A stretch of 48,361 nucleotides of DNA from Gemmatimonadetes bacterium bin94 (GTDB lineage Bacteria; Gemmatimonadota; Gemmatimonadetes; Longimicrobiales; Gaopeijiaceae). The translations under genes were made by a program, and so were the position numbers. The DNA is taken from NCBI GenBank assembly GCA_002238865.1, contig MPNE01000031.1:1-48361 (forward strand), written 5' to 3'. Positions 9,501 to 16,606 of this stretch are shown here, piece by piece. How positions within the stretch are numbered: the first letter of the stretch is position 1; the number at the start of each line of letters is the position of its first letter. The notes beneath the pieces were generated by a model. It saw only the letters and a list, made by a program, of their open reading frames with translations, made no database searches and had not been told where the DNA came from.

Positions 9501-10259
9501 CACATCTGCCGTGTCAGGGGCATCACGTTCACCCTGAATGCCGGCACACCCGTGGACGACATCGTGATTGCCGTGGCCGCGGGTACAATCGACGGATCCG
9601 GAAACCCGAGCGTTGCGGCGAGCGCCAGGCTCTGCGCGATCCGCTCGGGAAGCAATACGCCTGCCTTCGGGGCCATCGTATTCGACATCGCCGACCTCGA
9701 CGAACTTGAGAGCAGTGGTGTTCTGGGAAGCGTGGCGATCCACGAGATCGGACATGTCCTCGGCCTCGGCTTGAGTTCCAGCTGGTCGGGGTTGATTCAG
9801 GGCACTGGAGGCTCCAACCCGGATCCGCACTTTGCCGGAACGCTGGCGGTTGCCGCCTTCGACGCCGCTGGAGGCTCGGGCCACTCAGGCGCCAAGGTGC
9901 CCGTTCAGAGCAGCAGCGATACCGGCCATTGGCGGGAGTCGGTCCTGGGCCTGGAGGTCATGACGCCCAGCCTGAGTATCAACAACACCAATCCCCTGAG
10001 CGCCATCACCATCCAGGCGCTGGCGGACATGGGGTACAGCGTCGACGTGTCGCTCGCCGACGCGTTCACGCTGGCCTCAGGAGAGGTTGCCGATCTCGCC
10101 GGACCGGTGCATACGGTCGATCTGCGGGGGGACTTCGAGCGCGGACCGGTCATGACGATCGACGGCGACGGCACCGTGCGCGTGATCCCGGGCGCCTCGC
10201 GGCCGCCGGCCGATCCGGGGCAACCGCCCTCACGGGAAGACGGGCGTGGCAGGCGCTAG
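6504..10259 (+). CDS. ten-repeat Ig-like lipoprotein with leishmanolysin-like (M8) protease domain
   Basis: A 1251-residue predicted lipoprotein (VFAC lipobox, Cys27) with ten Ig/cadherin-like repeats of about 88 residues (about 33-950), each with F-DPDGD-L-Y and VTVTATDP-GLSA motifs. A GGGGSG linker follows, then a C-terminal metzincin domain. The zinc motif HEIGHVLGLG begins at H1080; a third histidine lies in GHWRE (about H1142), and a Met-turn follows in LEVMTP (about M1153). The roughly 58-residue gap between the HExxH motif and the third histidine is the leishmanolysin (M8) arrangement. Start is uncertain: TTG 6504 or TTG 6525 (MTPRRAAVLAV), neither with a ribosome site. The protease domain is shared with the gene at 46134. 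Likely a surface-tethered protease. Confidence 0.85.
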   Translation: MTSCKPHLTPRRAAVLAVLATAWVFACDNPQPPELCGSIAEQTITVGESVTVQLCFDDPNGDILDHGVVSSDPAVATAVATGSTVTVTAVSPGVALVTMIVTDPTGLKAQQSFRVVVPNRAPATVGTMPDRELMVGDSASLDVSGYFSEPDGQSLGYAVTVSDSSRLKAAVEGAVLTVVAVAKGEVVVNVTATDPGGLSAMQSFLVTVPNRPPVPVDSIAARIVEADHADTVDVSPFFADPDGDPLSYATAVSDSAVVAAPVSGSAVVVTGLAKGEAEVTVTATDDEGLSAEQRFTVTVPNRAPLVADTIPARTLFKDEADTLVLARHFTDPDGDALTWGAGTSDGGVVALELSAAAGTLAVTAVGQGEAEVTVTATDPEGLAAQQRFLVTVPNRGPVVADRIPAQTLYKRETMPLDLSPHFSDPDGDALAYVAETTNATVAKAAVSGTTLTIQAGAQGEAVLTVTATDPAGLSARQSFTVTVLNRAPTVTTPIPEQTIAIGIPDTVDLAQHFTDPDGDTLEYTAEASSRTVVRITLRGAKVILRARTKGTTEVSVTATDPDGLGAAHTFTVVVANQAPTVARPFPELTIARDENLTFPISGYFSDPDGDALAYSGSTANTRIARASVSGTAVTLTGVTAGETTLTLTATDPEGLTANLTARITVAGTGGGTPTPVGTIPDQTISQRVERSLNVSAYFQDPNGDALRYRATTANSAVATASVSGARVTVRGVATGETTLSVTATDPNGRSAAQTTRIVTVVPGSGPVAAGPIPDQNVQTGRTSLLYPSSYFQDPDERSLNFSATSSNARVVTATGSGDAVTLTGVAEGQATVTIAATDSDGLSATQTARVNVGQSGQGPESVGSVDDASLDAGEELTVEMDSYFRHPSGDPLAYTAGTSDAGVASAAMTGATLLVTAQSAGTATITVVATDPAGSSATQRFAVTVTGSDGGGGGSGFSLTIQYHSSATAAVRSAVGGAAASWESILSATDFADVTPSSSHICRVRGITFTLNAGTPVDDIVIAVAAGTIDGSGNPSVAASARLCAIRSGSNTPAFGAIVFDIADLDELESSGVLGSVAIHEIGHVLGLGLSSSWSGLIQGTGGSNPDPHFAGTLAVAAFDAAGGSGHSGAKVPVQSSSDTGHWRESVLGLEVMTPSLSINNTNPLSAITIQALADMGYSVDVSLADAFTLASGEVADLAGPVHTVDLRGDFERGPVMTIDGDGTVRVIPGASRPPADPGQPPSREDGRGRR

Positions 10260-10263
10260 CCGC

Positions 10264-11616
10264 ATGACGCGCCGATTCCGCTTCTCGGTCCCGCACCCGC
10301 TGGTGCTTCTCACCGCCTGCGTCATCCTGGCGGCCGTGGCGAGCCATGTGCTGCCAGCGGGCGAATTCGACCGCCGCGACGACGAGGCGACCGGTCGGAG
10401 CGTCGTGGTGGCGGGCACCTACCACGAGGTCGACCCGAGCCCGGTGGGCTTCTTCGACGCGATCGTCGCGCTTCCGCGCGGCATGGCCGACGCGGCCGAG
10501 GTCATCTTCCTCGTCTTCCTGATCGGCGGCGCCTTCACGGTGGTGGACGAGACCGGGGCGCTGAAACGTGGTGTCACATCGATGGTGCGTGCGCTCCACG
10601 GGCGGGACCTGCTCGTCATTCCCGTGGTCTCGGTCCTCTTCGCGACCGGAGGCGTGGTGGAAAACATGCAGGAAGAGATCATCCCCCTCGTTCCCGTGCT
10701 GTTGATCCTTACCCGCAGGCTCGGCTTTACGCCGATGGTGGCGGTCGCGATGAGCGCCGGAGCCGCGTTCGTGGGGTCGGCCTTCAGTCCCATCAATCCC
10801 TTCCAGGTGTCGATCGCGCAACGGCTGGCGGAGCTGCCGCTGGGGTCCGGGGCGGGCTTTCGGATCGTCTTTCTGCTGATCGCGCTCGCGTTCTGGATCA
10901 CCGTGACCATGCGCTACGCGCGGCGCACCCGCGGCCCGGCCGAAGATGTGGCCGACGAGGCGGCGGAGGGCGTGCGGGCTGCCGATCTCGGGATCTTCGC
11001 GCTTGTCGGCGTGACGTTTGCGGCGGTCGTCGTGGGGATGTTCGCGTGGCACTGGGGGTTCAACGAGCTGTCGGCCGCGTTCTTCATCATGGGGGTGATC
11101 GTCGGCCTGCTCAGCGGCATGCGGGTCGGCGGCACCGCCGAGGCGTACGTGCGCGGCTTCCGGGGGATGGCGTACGCCGGGATCCTGATCGGGTTCGCGC
11201 GCGCGATCTACGTCGTGCTGCAGGACGGGCGGATCGTCGACACGATCGTGCACGCCATGTTCACGCCGCTGGAGGGCCTGCCCGTGCTCGCATCCAGCAT
11301 GGGGATGGTCGCGGCCCAGACGGCGATCCATGTGCCGGTACCCAGTGTGAGCGGGCAGGCGGTGCTCACGATGCCGTTGCTGGTTCCGCTGTCGGACCTG
11401 CTCGGGATGTCACGGCAGGTGACCGTGCTCGCGTATCAGTACGGCGCGGGGCTGTGCGAGCTGCTGACACCGACGAACGGCGCACTCATGGCGATCCTGG
11501 CGTCGGCGGGGGTCCGCTACGAGGACTGGATCCGCTTCGCGGCGCCTCGCTACCTCGTGCTCGTGGCGATCGGGGTGGTGGCGATCGGGGTGGCGCTGGG
11601 GGTTGGGCTGCAGTAG
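10264..11616 (+). CDS. YfcC/ArcD-like basic amino acid or dicarboxylate transporter
   Basis: A 450-residue polytopic inner-membrane protein with about 10-12 hydrophobic segments. It matches the YfcC/C4-dicarboxylate-anaerobic-carrier superfamily through GGVVENMQEEIIPLVP (first re-entrant region), GSAFSPINPFQVSIAQ, VPVPSVSGQAVLTMP and the C-terminal PTNGALMAILASAGVRYEDW. Relatives transport amino acids such as arginine/ornithine, or peptides, but the substrate is not fixed by sequence. ATG 10264 lies 4 nt after the preceding stop and is preferred over GTG 10246, which would overlap that gene. Placed after two surface Ig proteins, one a protease, it could import amino acids released outside; that link is inference. 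Confidence 0.85.
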   Translation: MTRRFRFSVPHPLVLLTACVILAAVASHVLPAGEFDRRDDEATGRSVVVAGTYHEVDPSPVGFFDAIVALPRGMADAAEVIFLVFLIGGAFTVVDETGALKRGVTSMVRALHGRDLLVIPVVSVLFATGGVVENMQEEIIPLVPVLLILTRRLGFTPMVAVAMSAGAAFVGSAFSPINPFQVSIAQRLAELPLGSGAGFRIVFLLIALAFWITVTMRYARRTRGPAEDVADEAAEGVRAADLGIFALVGVTFAAVVVGMFAWHWGFNELSAAFFIMGVIVGLLSGMRVGGTAEAYVRGFRGMAYAGILIGFARAIYVVLQDGRIVDTIVHAMFTPLEGLPVLASSMGMVAAQTAIHVPVPSVSGQAVLTMPLLVPLSDLLGMSRQVTVLAYQYGAGLCELLTPTNGALMAILASAGVRYEDWIRFAAPRYLVLVAIGVVAIGVALGVGLQ

Positions 11617-11637
11617 CGGGATCCCGCATTGACCCAT

Positions 11638-12702
11638 TCAGAAGGTCGTGGCGAATCCGACATGGATGTTGAGGACACGGTGGCTGGCTGTTTCGCCCGC
11701 GTACTTGTCGATGTCCTGCAGGCCATGGCTGTAGAGGAACCCGATGGTGGGGCGCGTTGCGCCGGTGCCCATCTCGAAGCCCACTCCCCCTGACAGCCCG
11801 AAATCGAACGGCCGCGTTTCGATGTCGATCTGGTCGCTGATGCAATCGTCGCTGGCGCTGATACGCTCGGTCCCGGCGCCGACGTCCACGGCAAGGCGGC
11901 AGGCCACTTCCAGGGACCCGTATCCCCCTGCCAGCAGGTAGAGCGGCAGGTGTGCGCGGGCGGGGTAGATGCGTGCCAGCGCCGTGAAATCGACGTATTG
12001 GAATTCCAGCCTCGCGTCGGCGGTCACCTCTTCGTCACCGAGGTCCATTCGTGCCCCCTTCTGCGAATACTGGGCACCGAGCTGGGCGCCGATCTGGACA
12101 CCGGAAAGAACAACGCCGATGGGGAGCACAACAGCGACTCCGCCCGCCAGGCCGGCGAGCTGCGACGGATCGAAGGGAATCGGCCCTTCGCTCCCAAACG
12201 CCATGTTCGCCCCGTTCACCCCGAGCATGGAGATCAGGGTGAACCGGTTGACCGCCGCGCGTTCGGGCACATCGGGTTGCTGCGGTTCGGCGGCCACGAC
12301 CGCGGGCACGGGCGCTGGTGCGGGCCTCTCTCTCCCCGCGGCCAGTGCCTGTGCCTCGTCAAGCAACTCGAGCGCCGCCGTATAGTGGGCCCCTTCCCGG
12401 CCCGCTTCCTGCAGGTAGCGGGTCGACGACGCAATGGCCGTCTGGGCGTATCCCGCCTGGAGTGCTACCTGCCCATGCCTGAACCAGAGATCCGTCGGCG
12501 TATCCAGGCCGTGCCTGGCCTGCAGGGCCAGCACCACGTCCAGCGCCTCCAGCGCGGCGGTGTAGTCCCGGCTCTCGATGAGCCGGTCGGCCCGCACGAG
12601 GTAGAGGTCCACCTGGATGTCAGGCGGCAAGTCCTGTCCCGCCACCCCCGTCGATCCCATCAGGATGGCCAGGGCAGCCATCCACGGACTTGCTCTCCTC
12701 AT
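11638..12702 (-). CDS. TPR plus outer-membrane beta-barrel protein (PorT-like)
   Basis: A 354-residue protein with a Sec leader (MRRASPWMAALAILMG, cleavage near VAGQ). A helical TPR-like stretch follows (about 30-120: RADRLIESRDYTAALEALD and similar), then a low-complexity linker rich in Ala/Pro, then amphipathic beta strands (about 170-354) ending in FATTF with a C-terminal Phe, the usual outer-membrane insertion signal. The C-terminal half resembles PorT-family eight-stranded barrels. ATG 12702 is chosen because it gives the leader and falls 10 nt after the upstream TPR gene's stop at 12713. It converges with the YfcC gene. Function unknown. Confidence 0.75.
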   Translation of the reverse strand: MRRASPWMAALAILMGSTGVAGQDLPPDIQVDLYLVRADRLIESRDYTAALEALDVVLALQARHGLDTPTDLWFRHGQVALQAGYAQTAIASSTRYLQEAGREGAHYTAALELLDEAQALAAGRERPAPAPVPAVVAAEPQQPDVPERAAVNRFTLISMLGVNGANMAFGSEGPIPFDPSQLAGLAGGVAVVLPIGVVLSGVQIGAQLGAQYSQKGARMDLGDEEVTADARLEFQYVDFTALARIYPARAHLPLYLLAGGYGSLEVACRLAVDVGAGTERISASDDCISDQIDIETRPFDFGLSGGVGFEMGTGATRPTIGFLYSHGLQDIDKYAGETASHRVLNIHVGFATTF

Positions 12703-12712
12703 CCGGGTATCC

Positions 12713-14338
12713 CTACCGTCGGTTGGAACTCTCGCCTCCGCCCCCCGCATGGTCCTCCATGAAGGTGAGCGCCTCGTCCAGTCCGGACACGCCTTCGCGG
12801 TCCGCCCAGAGCGCAGCCACCTTCGCGTAGTTCTCGGCCGCGATCATGTCGTTGCCCATCGCCGCATTCGCACGCGCCAGCCCGAGAAGCGAGCGCGGGC
12901 GGTTGGCCATGCGCTGCAGCGAGGTCTCGAACATCGCGGCAGCGTCCTCGGCCCGGCCCAGGTCAAGGAGAAGCTCGCCGTACAGCTCGTGCACGGGCTT
13001 CACCGGGTTGGCGGAGCCGCGGGGCGGCGCCATGGCTTCGACGGTCTCGACCGCCTTGTCCATGTAGCCGGTGGCCATGTCGCCGTGACCCATTCCATGA
13101 TGGAGCAGCGCGCTTACCTGCATGTGCATGACATGGTTGTAGCCGGTGCCGTCGGACATTTCGTCCAGAGCCTTCTCCACGGCTGCGAGCGCTTCACTGT
13201 CACCCGTGCGGGCAGCGCTGAGCCCGGTCGCCAGCAGTTCGGGGCCACGCGATTCCTCCGTGACCGGCTTCACGTCCCACTCCTCGGTCTCGACCACGTA
13301 GCGGGCCTTGAGGAGCGGCAGCGCGCCCCGCGCCCGGGCGGTCCCCGCCGCGCCGCGCGATCCGCCGACTTCGAAGCCCTCGTTCTCGACCATCGACGCG
13401 ATGCGATCGATCCACACACGCGCCTTGGCGTAGTCGCCCCGCTGCAGGTCGCCGTACTGGCCCCAGTCCAGCGCGTGCACCGCGTCTCCCATTTCGTCGC
13501 CCGGCTCCCACAGCTCGACGGCGACGTCGTAGGCGGACTGGTTGTGGCCCGAGACCAGGTCCCACATGCCATGCTGGATGAAGATGTGCGTGGGCATGTG
13601 GCGCGCGTGCGAGACCGCCGGGGCGATGCCCGCGAACGCGTGGGCCGCTTGCAGCGCCAGCGGAGCATTGATGGGATGGTCGAAGGAGTGGATGGTGTAG
13701 TGGGCCGCGCCGGGGTGGATCGGGTTGTCGTTCAGCAGCTTGAGCGCGATCGTGCCGGCGCGCACGTTGTAACGCTCGGTCACGTTGCCGTTCAGGCGGT
13801 TGACGCCCAACAGCGACAGCGCGTAGAAGGCCGCGATCTCGGGATCGTCCGGATACATCTCGTGCAGGTCGCCCATCGCTTCCATGTACTCGAAGCGGCG
13901 CTTGCCGTGGTCGCCGTCGCCCCAGAGGGTCTCGACCGCGCGCAAGAGCCCCTTCTCGCGGTCGGTGGGCGCCTTGGCGAGACGTTCCTCGGGGGTGGCG
14001 CCGAGCCGCTCGAGCGCCTTGCGGGGCTCGGTCGGGTCCATGTTGGTGACCAGGGGGTGATTGTAGGCGAGCGATTCGCCCCAGTACGCCATGGCGAAGT
14101 CGGGGTCAATCGCCTGGGCCGCGTGGAACTGTTCGCGCGCCTGCTTCCAGCCGAAGCTGTGCAGGATCGCGACGCCGCGCAGGAAGTGGGCCTGGGCCTC
14201 GCCGGTCGCCGATGTCGGGAAGGTGATGACGCCGACGTCGTCGAACTGGGCCTGCACCGCGGGCGGCGCGGCGAAGGAGGCGAGGATAAGGGCGGCGGCG
14301 GCCACCGCGCCCGGTACGGTCGTGCTGATTCTCTTCAT
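12713..14338 (-). CDS. exported tetratricopeptide repeat protein
   Basis: A 541-residue protein with a Sec leader (ISTTVPGAVAAAALILASFA, ending VQAQ). TPR-type helical pairs span the length, for example FGWKQAREQFHAAQAIDPDF, GDYAKARVWIDRIASM and GRAEDAAAMFETSLQRM. It also has the SHARHMPTHIFIQHGMWD block seen in a widespread family of large bacterial TPR proteins, with conserved histidines whose role is unknown. ATG 14338 has GAGGAT about nine nt upstream; an alternative ATG at 14353 would overlap the aminotransferase stop by 4 nt. Either way the two genes are translationally close and probably one operon. It ends GGGGESSNRR. Likely periplasmic. Confidence 0.85.
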   Translation of the reverse strand: MKRISTTVPGAVAAAALILASFAAPPAVQAQFDDVGVITFPTSATGEAQAHFLRGVAILHSFGWKQAREQFHAAQAIDPDFAMAYWGESLAYNHPLVTNMDPTEPRKALERLGATPEERLAKAPTDREKGLLRAVETLWGDGDHGKRRFEYMEAMGDLHEMYPDDPEIAAFYALSLLGVNRLNGNVTERYNVRAGTIALKLLNDNPIHPGAAHYTIHSFDHPINAPLALQAAHAFAGIAPAVSHARHMPTHIFIQHGMWDLVSGHNQSAYDVAVELWEPGDEMGDAVHALDWGQYGDLQRGDYAKARVWIDRIASMVENEGFEVGGSRGAAGTARARGALPLLKARYVVETEEWDVKPVTEESRGPELLATGLSAARTGDSEALAAVEKALDEMSDGTGYNHVMHMQVSALLHHGMGHGDMATGYMDKAVETVEAMAPPRGSANPVKPVHELYGELLLDLGRAEDAAAMFETSLQRMANRPRSLLGLARANAAMGNDMIAAENYAKVAALWADREGVSGLDEALTFMEDHAGGGGESSNRR

Positions 14339-14349
14339 GGCGATCATCC

Positions 14350-15766
14350 TCATGCTTCGGCCACTGCCGCGGCCATGTTGTTCAGTGCCCTCTCTACAGT
14401 AGCACGCGGAGAGGCAAGGTTCATGCGCATGTATCCGGCACCGCCGGTGCCGTAGTTGGATCCGGGGTTGAGGAATACACCGGAGTGCTCCGCGAACCAG
14501 CGCTGCACGACCTTCTCGGCCGTAACCGGGTCGGTCGCTTCCGCGCTCTCGCGGGCGGCGGTCTCGGCGGCCCCGATCCGGTCGGCGAAGCTCGAGACGT
14601 TCAGCCAGGCCAGGTAGGTGCCCTGCCCCTTGTGGTGGCTGATCGACGGGAGGTTTTCGCTGATATACGACCGGGCGAAATCGTGATTCGCATCGAGGTA
14701 GGCCAGCAGGTCGTCGAGCCAGGGCTCCCCCTCCTCGAGCGCGGCGCGAGTGGCCACCATGCCCAATGTGCTGAGGTCGGCGCGGGTGTTGGCCCGCACC
14801 CGCTCCAGGTAGTCGGGGTTGGTGGTGTGGTACCAGGCCACCTTCATCGCCGCGAGGCTGAAGGACTTGCTCGCCGACTTGAAGGTCAGGCTGTTGTCGA
14901 CGATGTCCTTGTCCGGGAGGCTGGCGAAGGGCGTGTAGCTGTTGCCCGCGGTCACGAAGTCGCAGTGGATCTCGTCGGCGAGCACAACGACGCGGTGCCG
15001 GAGGCAGATCTCGCCCATGCGCATCATGTCCTCGGCAGACCAGCAGTTGCCGGTGGGGTTCTGCGGGTTGCACAGAATGAAGGTGTTGCACCGCCTCGCG
15101 CGCCGCTCGAAGTCGTCGAAGTCGATGGAGTAGCTGCCGTCCGCAGCCACGATCATGGGGCTGTCGTCGGCGACCGTGCGGGCGAAGCGAAGGTCGGTGT
15201 AGAAGCCGGCGTAGGTGGGCGTCTGCAGGAGAACGCGGGTGCCGGGGGGAGAGAAGGTGTGCAGCGCAGCGATGATCCCCGGGTGAACCCCGGTGGTGAA
15301 GACGATGGTGGAGGGATCGATGTCGAGGCCGTAGCGGCGGTTGCTCCACTCGGCGACCGACTCGGCGTACGAACCGGGGCGGTGCATGTATCCCCAATTC
15401 TCGTGCGTACATCGCTCGGCGAGGGCCCGCGTGACGCAGGGGGCGGCGCGGAAGTCCATGTCCGCGACGCCCATCCCGGCCACGATCCCGGGGCCGAACT
15501 GCTCGACCGCGCGGTCCCACCGGACGCTGTCGGTGCCGACGCGGTCGTAGACCTCGTCGAAGTCGTAGTCGTCGAGGGCGGGAAGGACGAAGGAAGAGGA
15601 TCCCCCCGGGCCCGGGGCCTGCCGGGCGAAGGCGGAGGGCAGGGGCCCCCCCGGGGCCGGGGGCCGGCCGGGCGACGGGGGGGCGGGCCCCCGCCGCTCC
15701 GAGAATGGCCGTGGCGCCAGCGCTCCTGAGAAAGGTCCTGCGGCTGAATCCGCTCCCGCGCTGCAT
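14350..15766 (-). CDS. MalY/PatB-type PLP aminotransferase / C-S lyase with Tat leader, frame broken near the leader
   Basis: The body (in frame from ATG 15483, 377 residues) is a fold-type I PLP enzyme of the MalY/PatB class: CNPQNPTGNCW, ADEIHCD, and the PLP lysine in KSASKSFS. The same frame continues upstream of 15483 through DYDFDEVYDRVGTDSVRWD, the normal MalY N-terminus, so 15483 is not the true start. A good start lies at ATG 15766 with GGAGG upstream. It opens a Tat leader (SRRTFLRSAGATAILG) in a different frame. The switch falls in a run of G and C homopolymers at about 15600-15705; one extra or missing base restores a single protein of about 470 residues. Members cleave cystathionine-like C-S bonds or transaminate. 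A Tat-exported version is unusual. It may be an assembly error or a genuine pseudogene. Confidence 0.75.
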
Positions 15767-15849
15767 GTGTTTGACCTCCGGTTCGGTGGTGGTGCCTGCC
15801 GTCAGAATGGGGAGCGGCGGGCGAGGACGCAAGGGGAGGTCCGGGGGGT

Positions 15850-15886
15850 TTGACTTAATATGACCGGTCACCAATACTAGTCATAT
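15850..15886 (+). promoter_or_regulatory. promoter and inverted-repeat operator of the phd-vapC pair
   Basis: TTGACT (15850-15855) and AATACT (15873-15878) are separated by 17 nt and form a plausible sigma-70 promoter. The predicted start of transcription falls at or next to the ATG at 15885, and no ribosome site is visible, suggesting a leaderless message. A perfect 7-bp inverted repeat, ATATGAC (15858-15864) and GTCATAT (15880-15886), brackets the -10 and the start codon. A further 10-bp palindrome TGACCGGTCA lies at 15861-15870. This is where an autoregulatory antitoxin would bind. Confidence 0.6.
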
Positions 15887-16196
15887 GGAAACCATCAACG
15901 CGTCCTACTTCAAGGCCCGCTGCCTGGCGATCCTCGACCGTGTGCGGGAGACGGGGGAGCGCATCGTGATTCTCAAGCGCGGGCGGCCGGTGGCCGAACT
16001 CTGGCCGCCCAGCCAAGCGGAATCGCAGCATCCGCAGCATGAGTTGAAGGGCACGGTGACCGTGGTCGGTGACATCGTCGGGCCGGTGGTTCCGGAGCAC
16101 CATTGGGACAGTCTGGCGAGCGCTGGCAAATTGGAGGGTCGGACCCCGGACGTGGGCGCGCGGGGCAGGCGGGGCCGTGGTGGAGGCGACGAGTGA
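15885..16196 (+). CDS. Phd/YefM-type antitoxin
   Basis: A 103-residue antitoxin. The N-terminus METINASYFKARCLAILDRV and ERIVILKRGRPVAEL is the Phd/YefM DNA-binding and dimerisation domain. The C-terminal segment, carrying GDIVGPVVPEHHWDSL (residues 62-77), should thread onto the toxin. The last 20 residues are Gly/Arg-rich. The stop overlaps the toxin start by 4 nt (GTGA), the classic toxin-antitoxin coupling. The GDIV-PV-WD motif also occurs in the unrelated antitoxin at 40892. Confidence 0.88.
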   Translation: METINASYFKARCLAILDRVRETGERIVILKRGRPVAELWPPSQAESQHPQHELKGTVTVVGDIVGPVVPEHHWDSLASAGKLEGRTPDVGARGRRGRGGGDE

Positions 16197-16591
16197 CCGT
16201 GCTGCTGGACACCCACATCCTGATCTGGTGGCTTCAGGGCGATGGTCCGGTGTCGCCTGAGCAACGGCGGCTCCTGAATGCGGCGGACGGGGACACGCCG
16301 CTCCGGATCTCCGACATTTCGCTCTGGGAGATCGCCACGCTTCACGGCCTGGGCCGCATACGGCTTGCGCTTCCGCTGCGCGAGTGGCTGGAGAAGGCGG
16401 TGGCGCCACCTCTGGTCCGGCGACACGGCATCTCTCCGGCGATCGCGGCCGAAGTGGCCGCACTACCGGATTCCTTTCACCGTGACCCCGCCGACCGGAT
16501 TCTCGTCGCGACCGCCCGGATTCTGGGCGCGACGCTACTCACGCACGACCGCCACATCGTGGACTCCGGGCTGGTGGCTACGCTGAGCTGA
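16193..16591 (+). CDS. VapC-family PIN-domain toxin ribonuclease
   Basis: A 132-residue PIN-domain protein starting at GTG 16193, overlapping the antitoxin stop. It shows the acidic PIN residues in order: LLDTHILIWWL (first Asp), ISLWEIATL (Glu), RDPADRILVATA (Asp) and LLTHDRHI (last Asp). VapC toxins cleave tRNA or rRNA and are neutralised by the partner antitoxin. The frame is open upstream of 16193, but only inside the antitoxin gene. It converges on the M14 gene with a 15-nt gap. Confidence 0.88.
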   Translation: MTVLLDTHILIWWLQGDGPVSPEQRRLLNAADGDTPLRISDISLWEIATLHGLGRIRLALPLREWLEKAVAPPLVRRHGISPAIAAEVAALPDSFHRDPADRILVATARILGATLLTHDRHIVDSGLVATLS

Positions 16592-16606
16592 CGCGCTCGG
16601 CCGTCG

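Noticed and set aside
10246..10263. GTG 10246 as the start of the YfcC-like transporter
   Set aside because: It would overlap the preceding gene by 14 nt and add six residues (MAGASR) with no conserved role; ATG 10264 directly precedes the first membrane segment.
11616..11627. 12-bp palindrome GCGGGATCCCGC between convergent genes
   Set aside because: It has no loop or T-run, and palindromes of this length are common in very GC-rich DNA.
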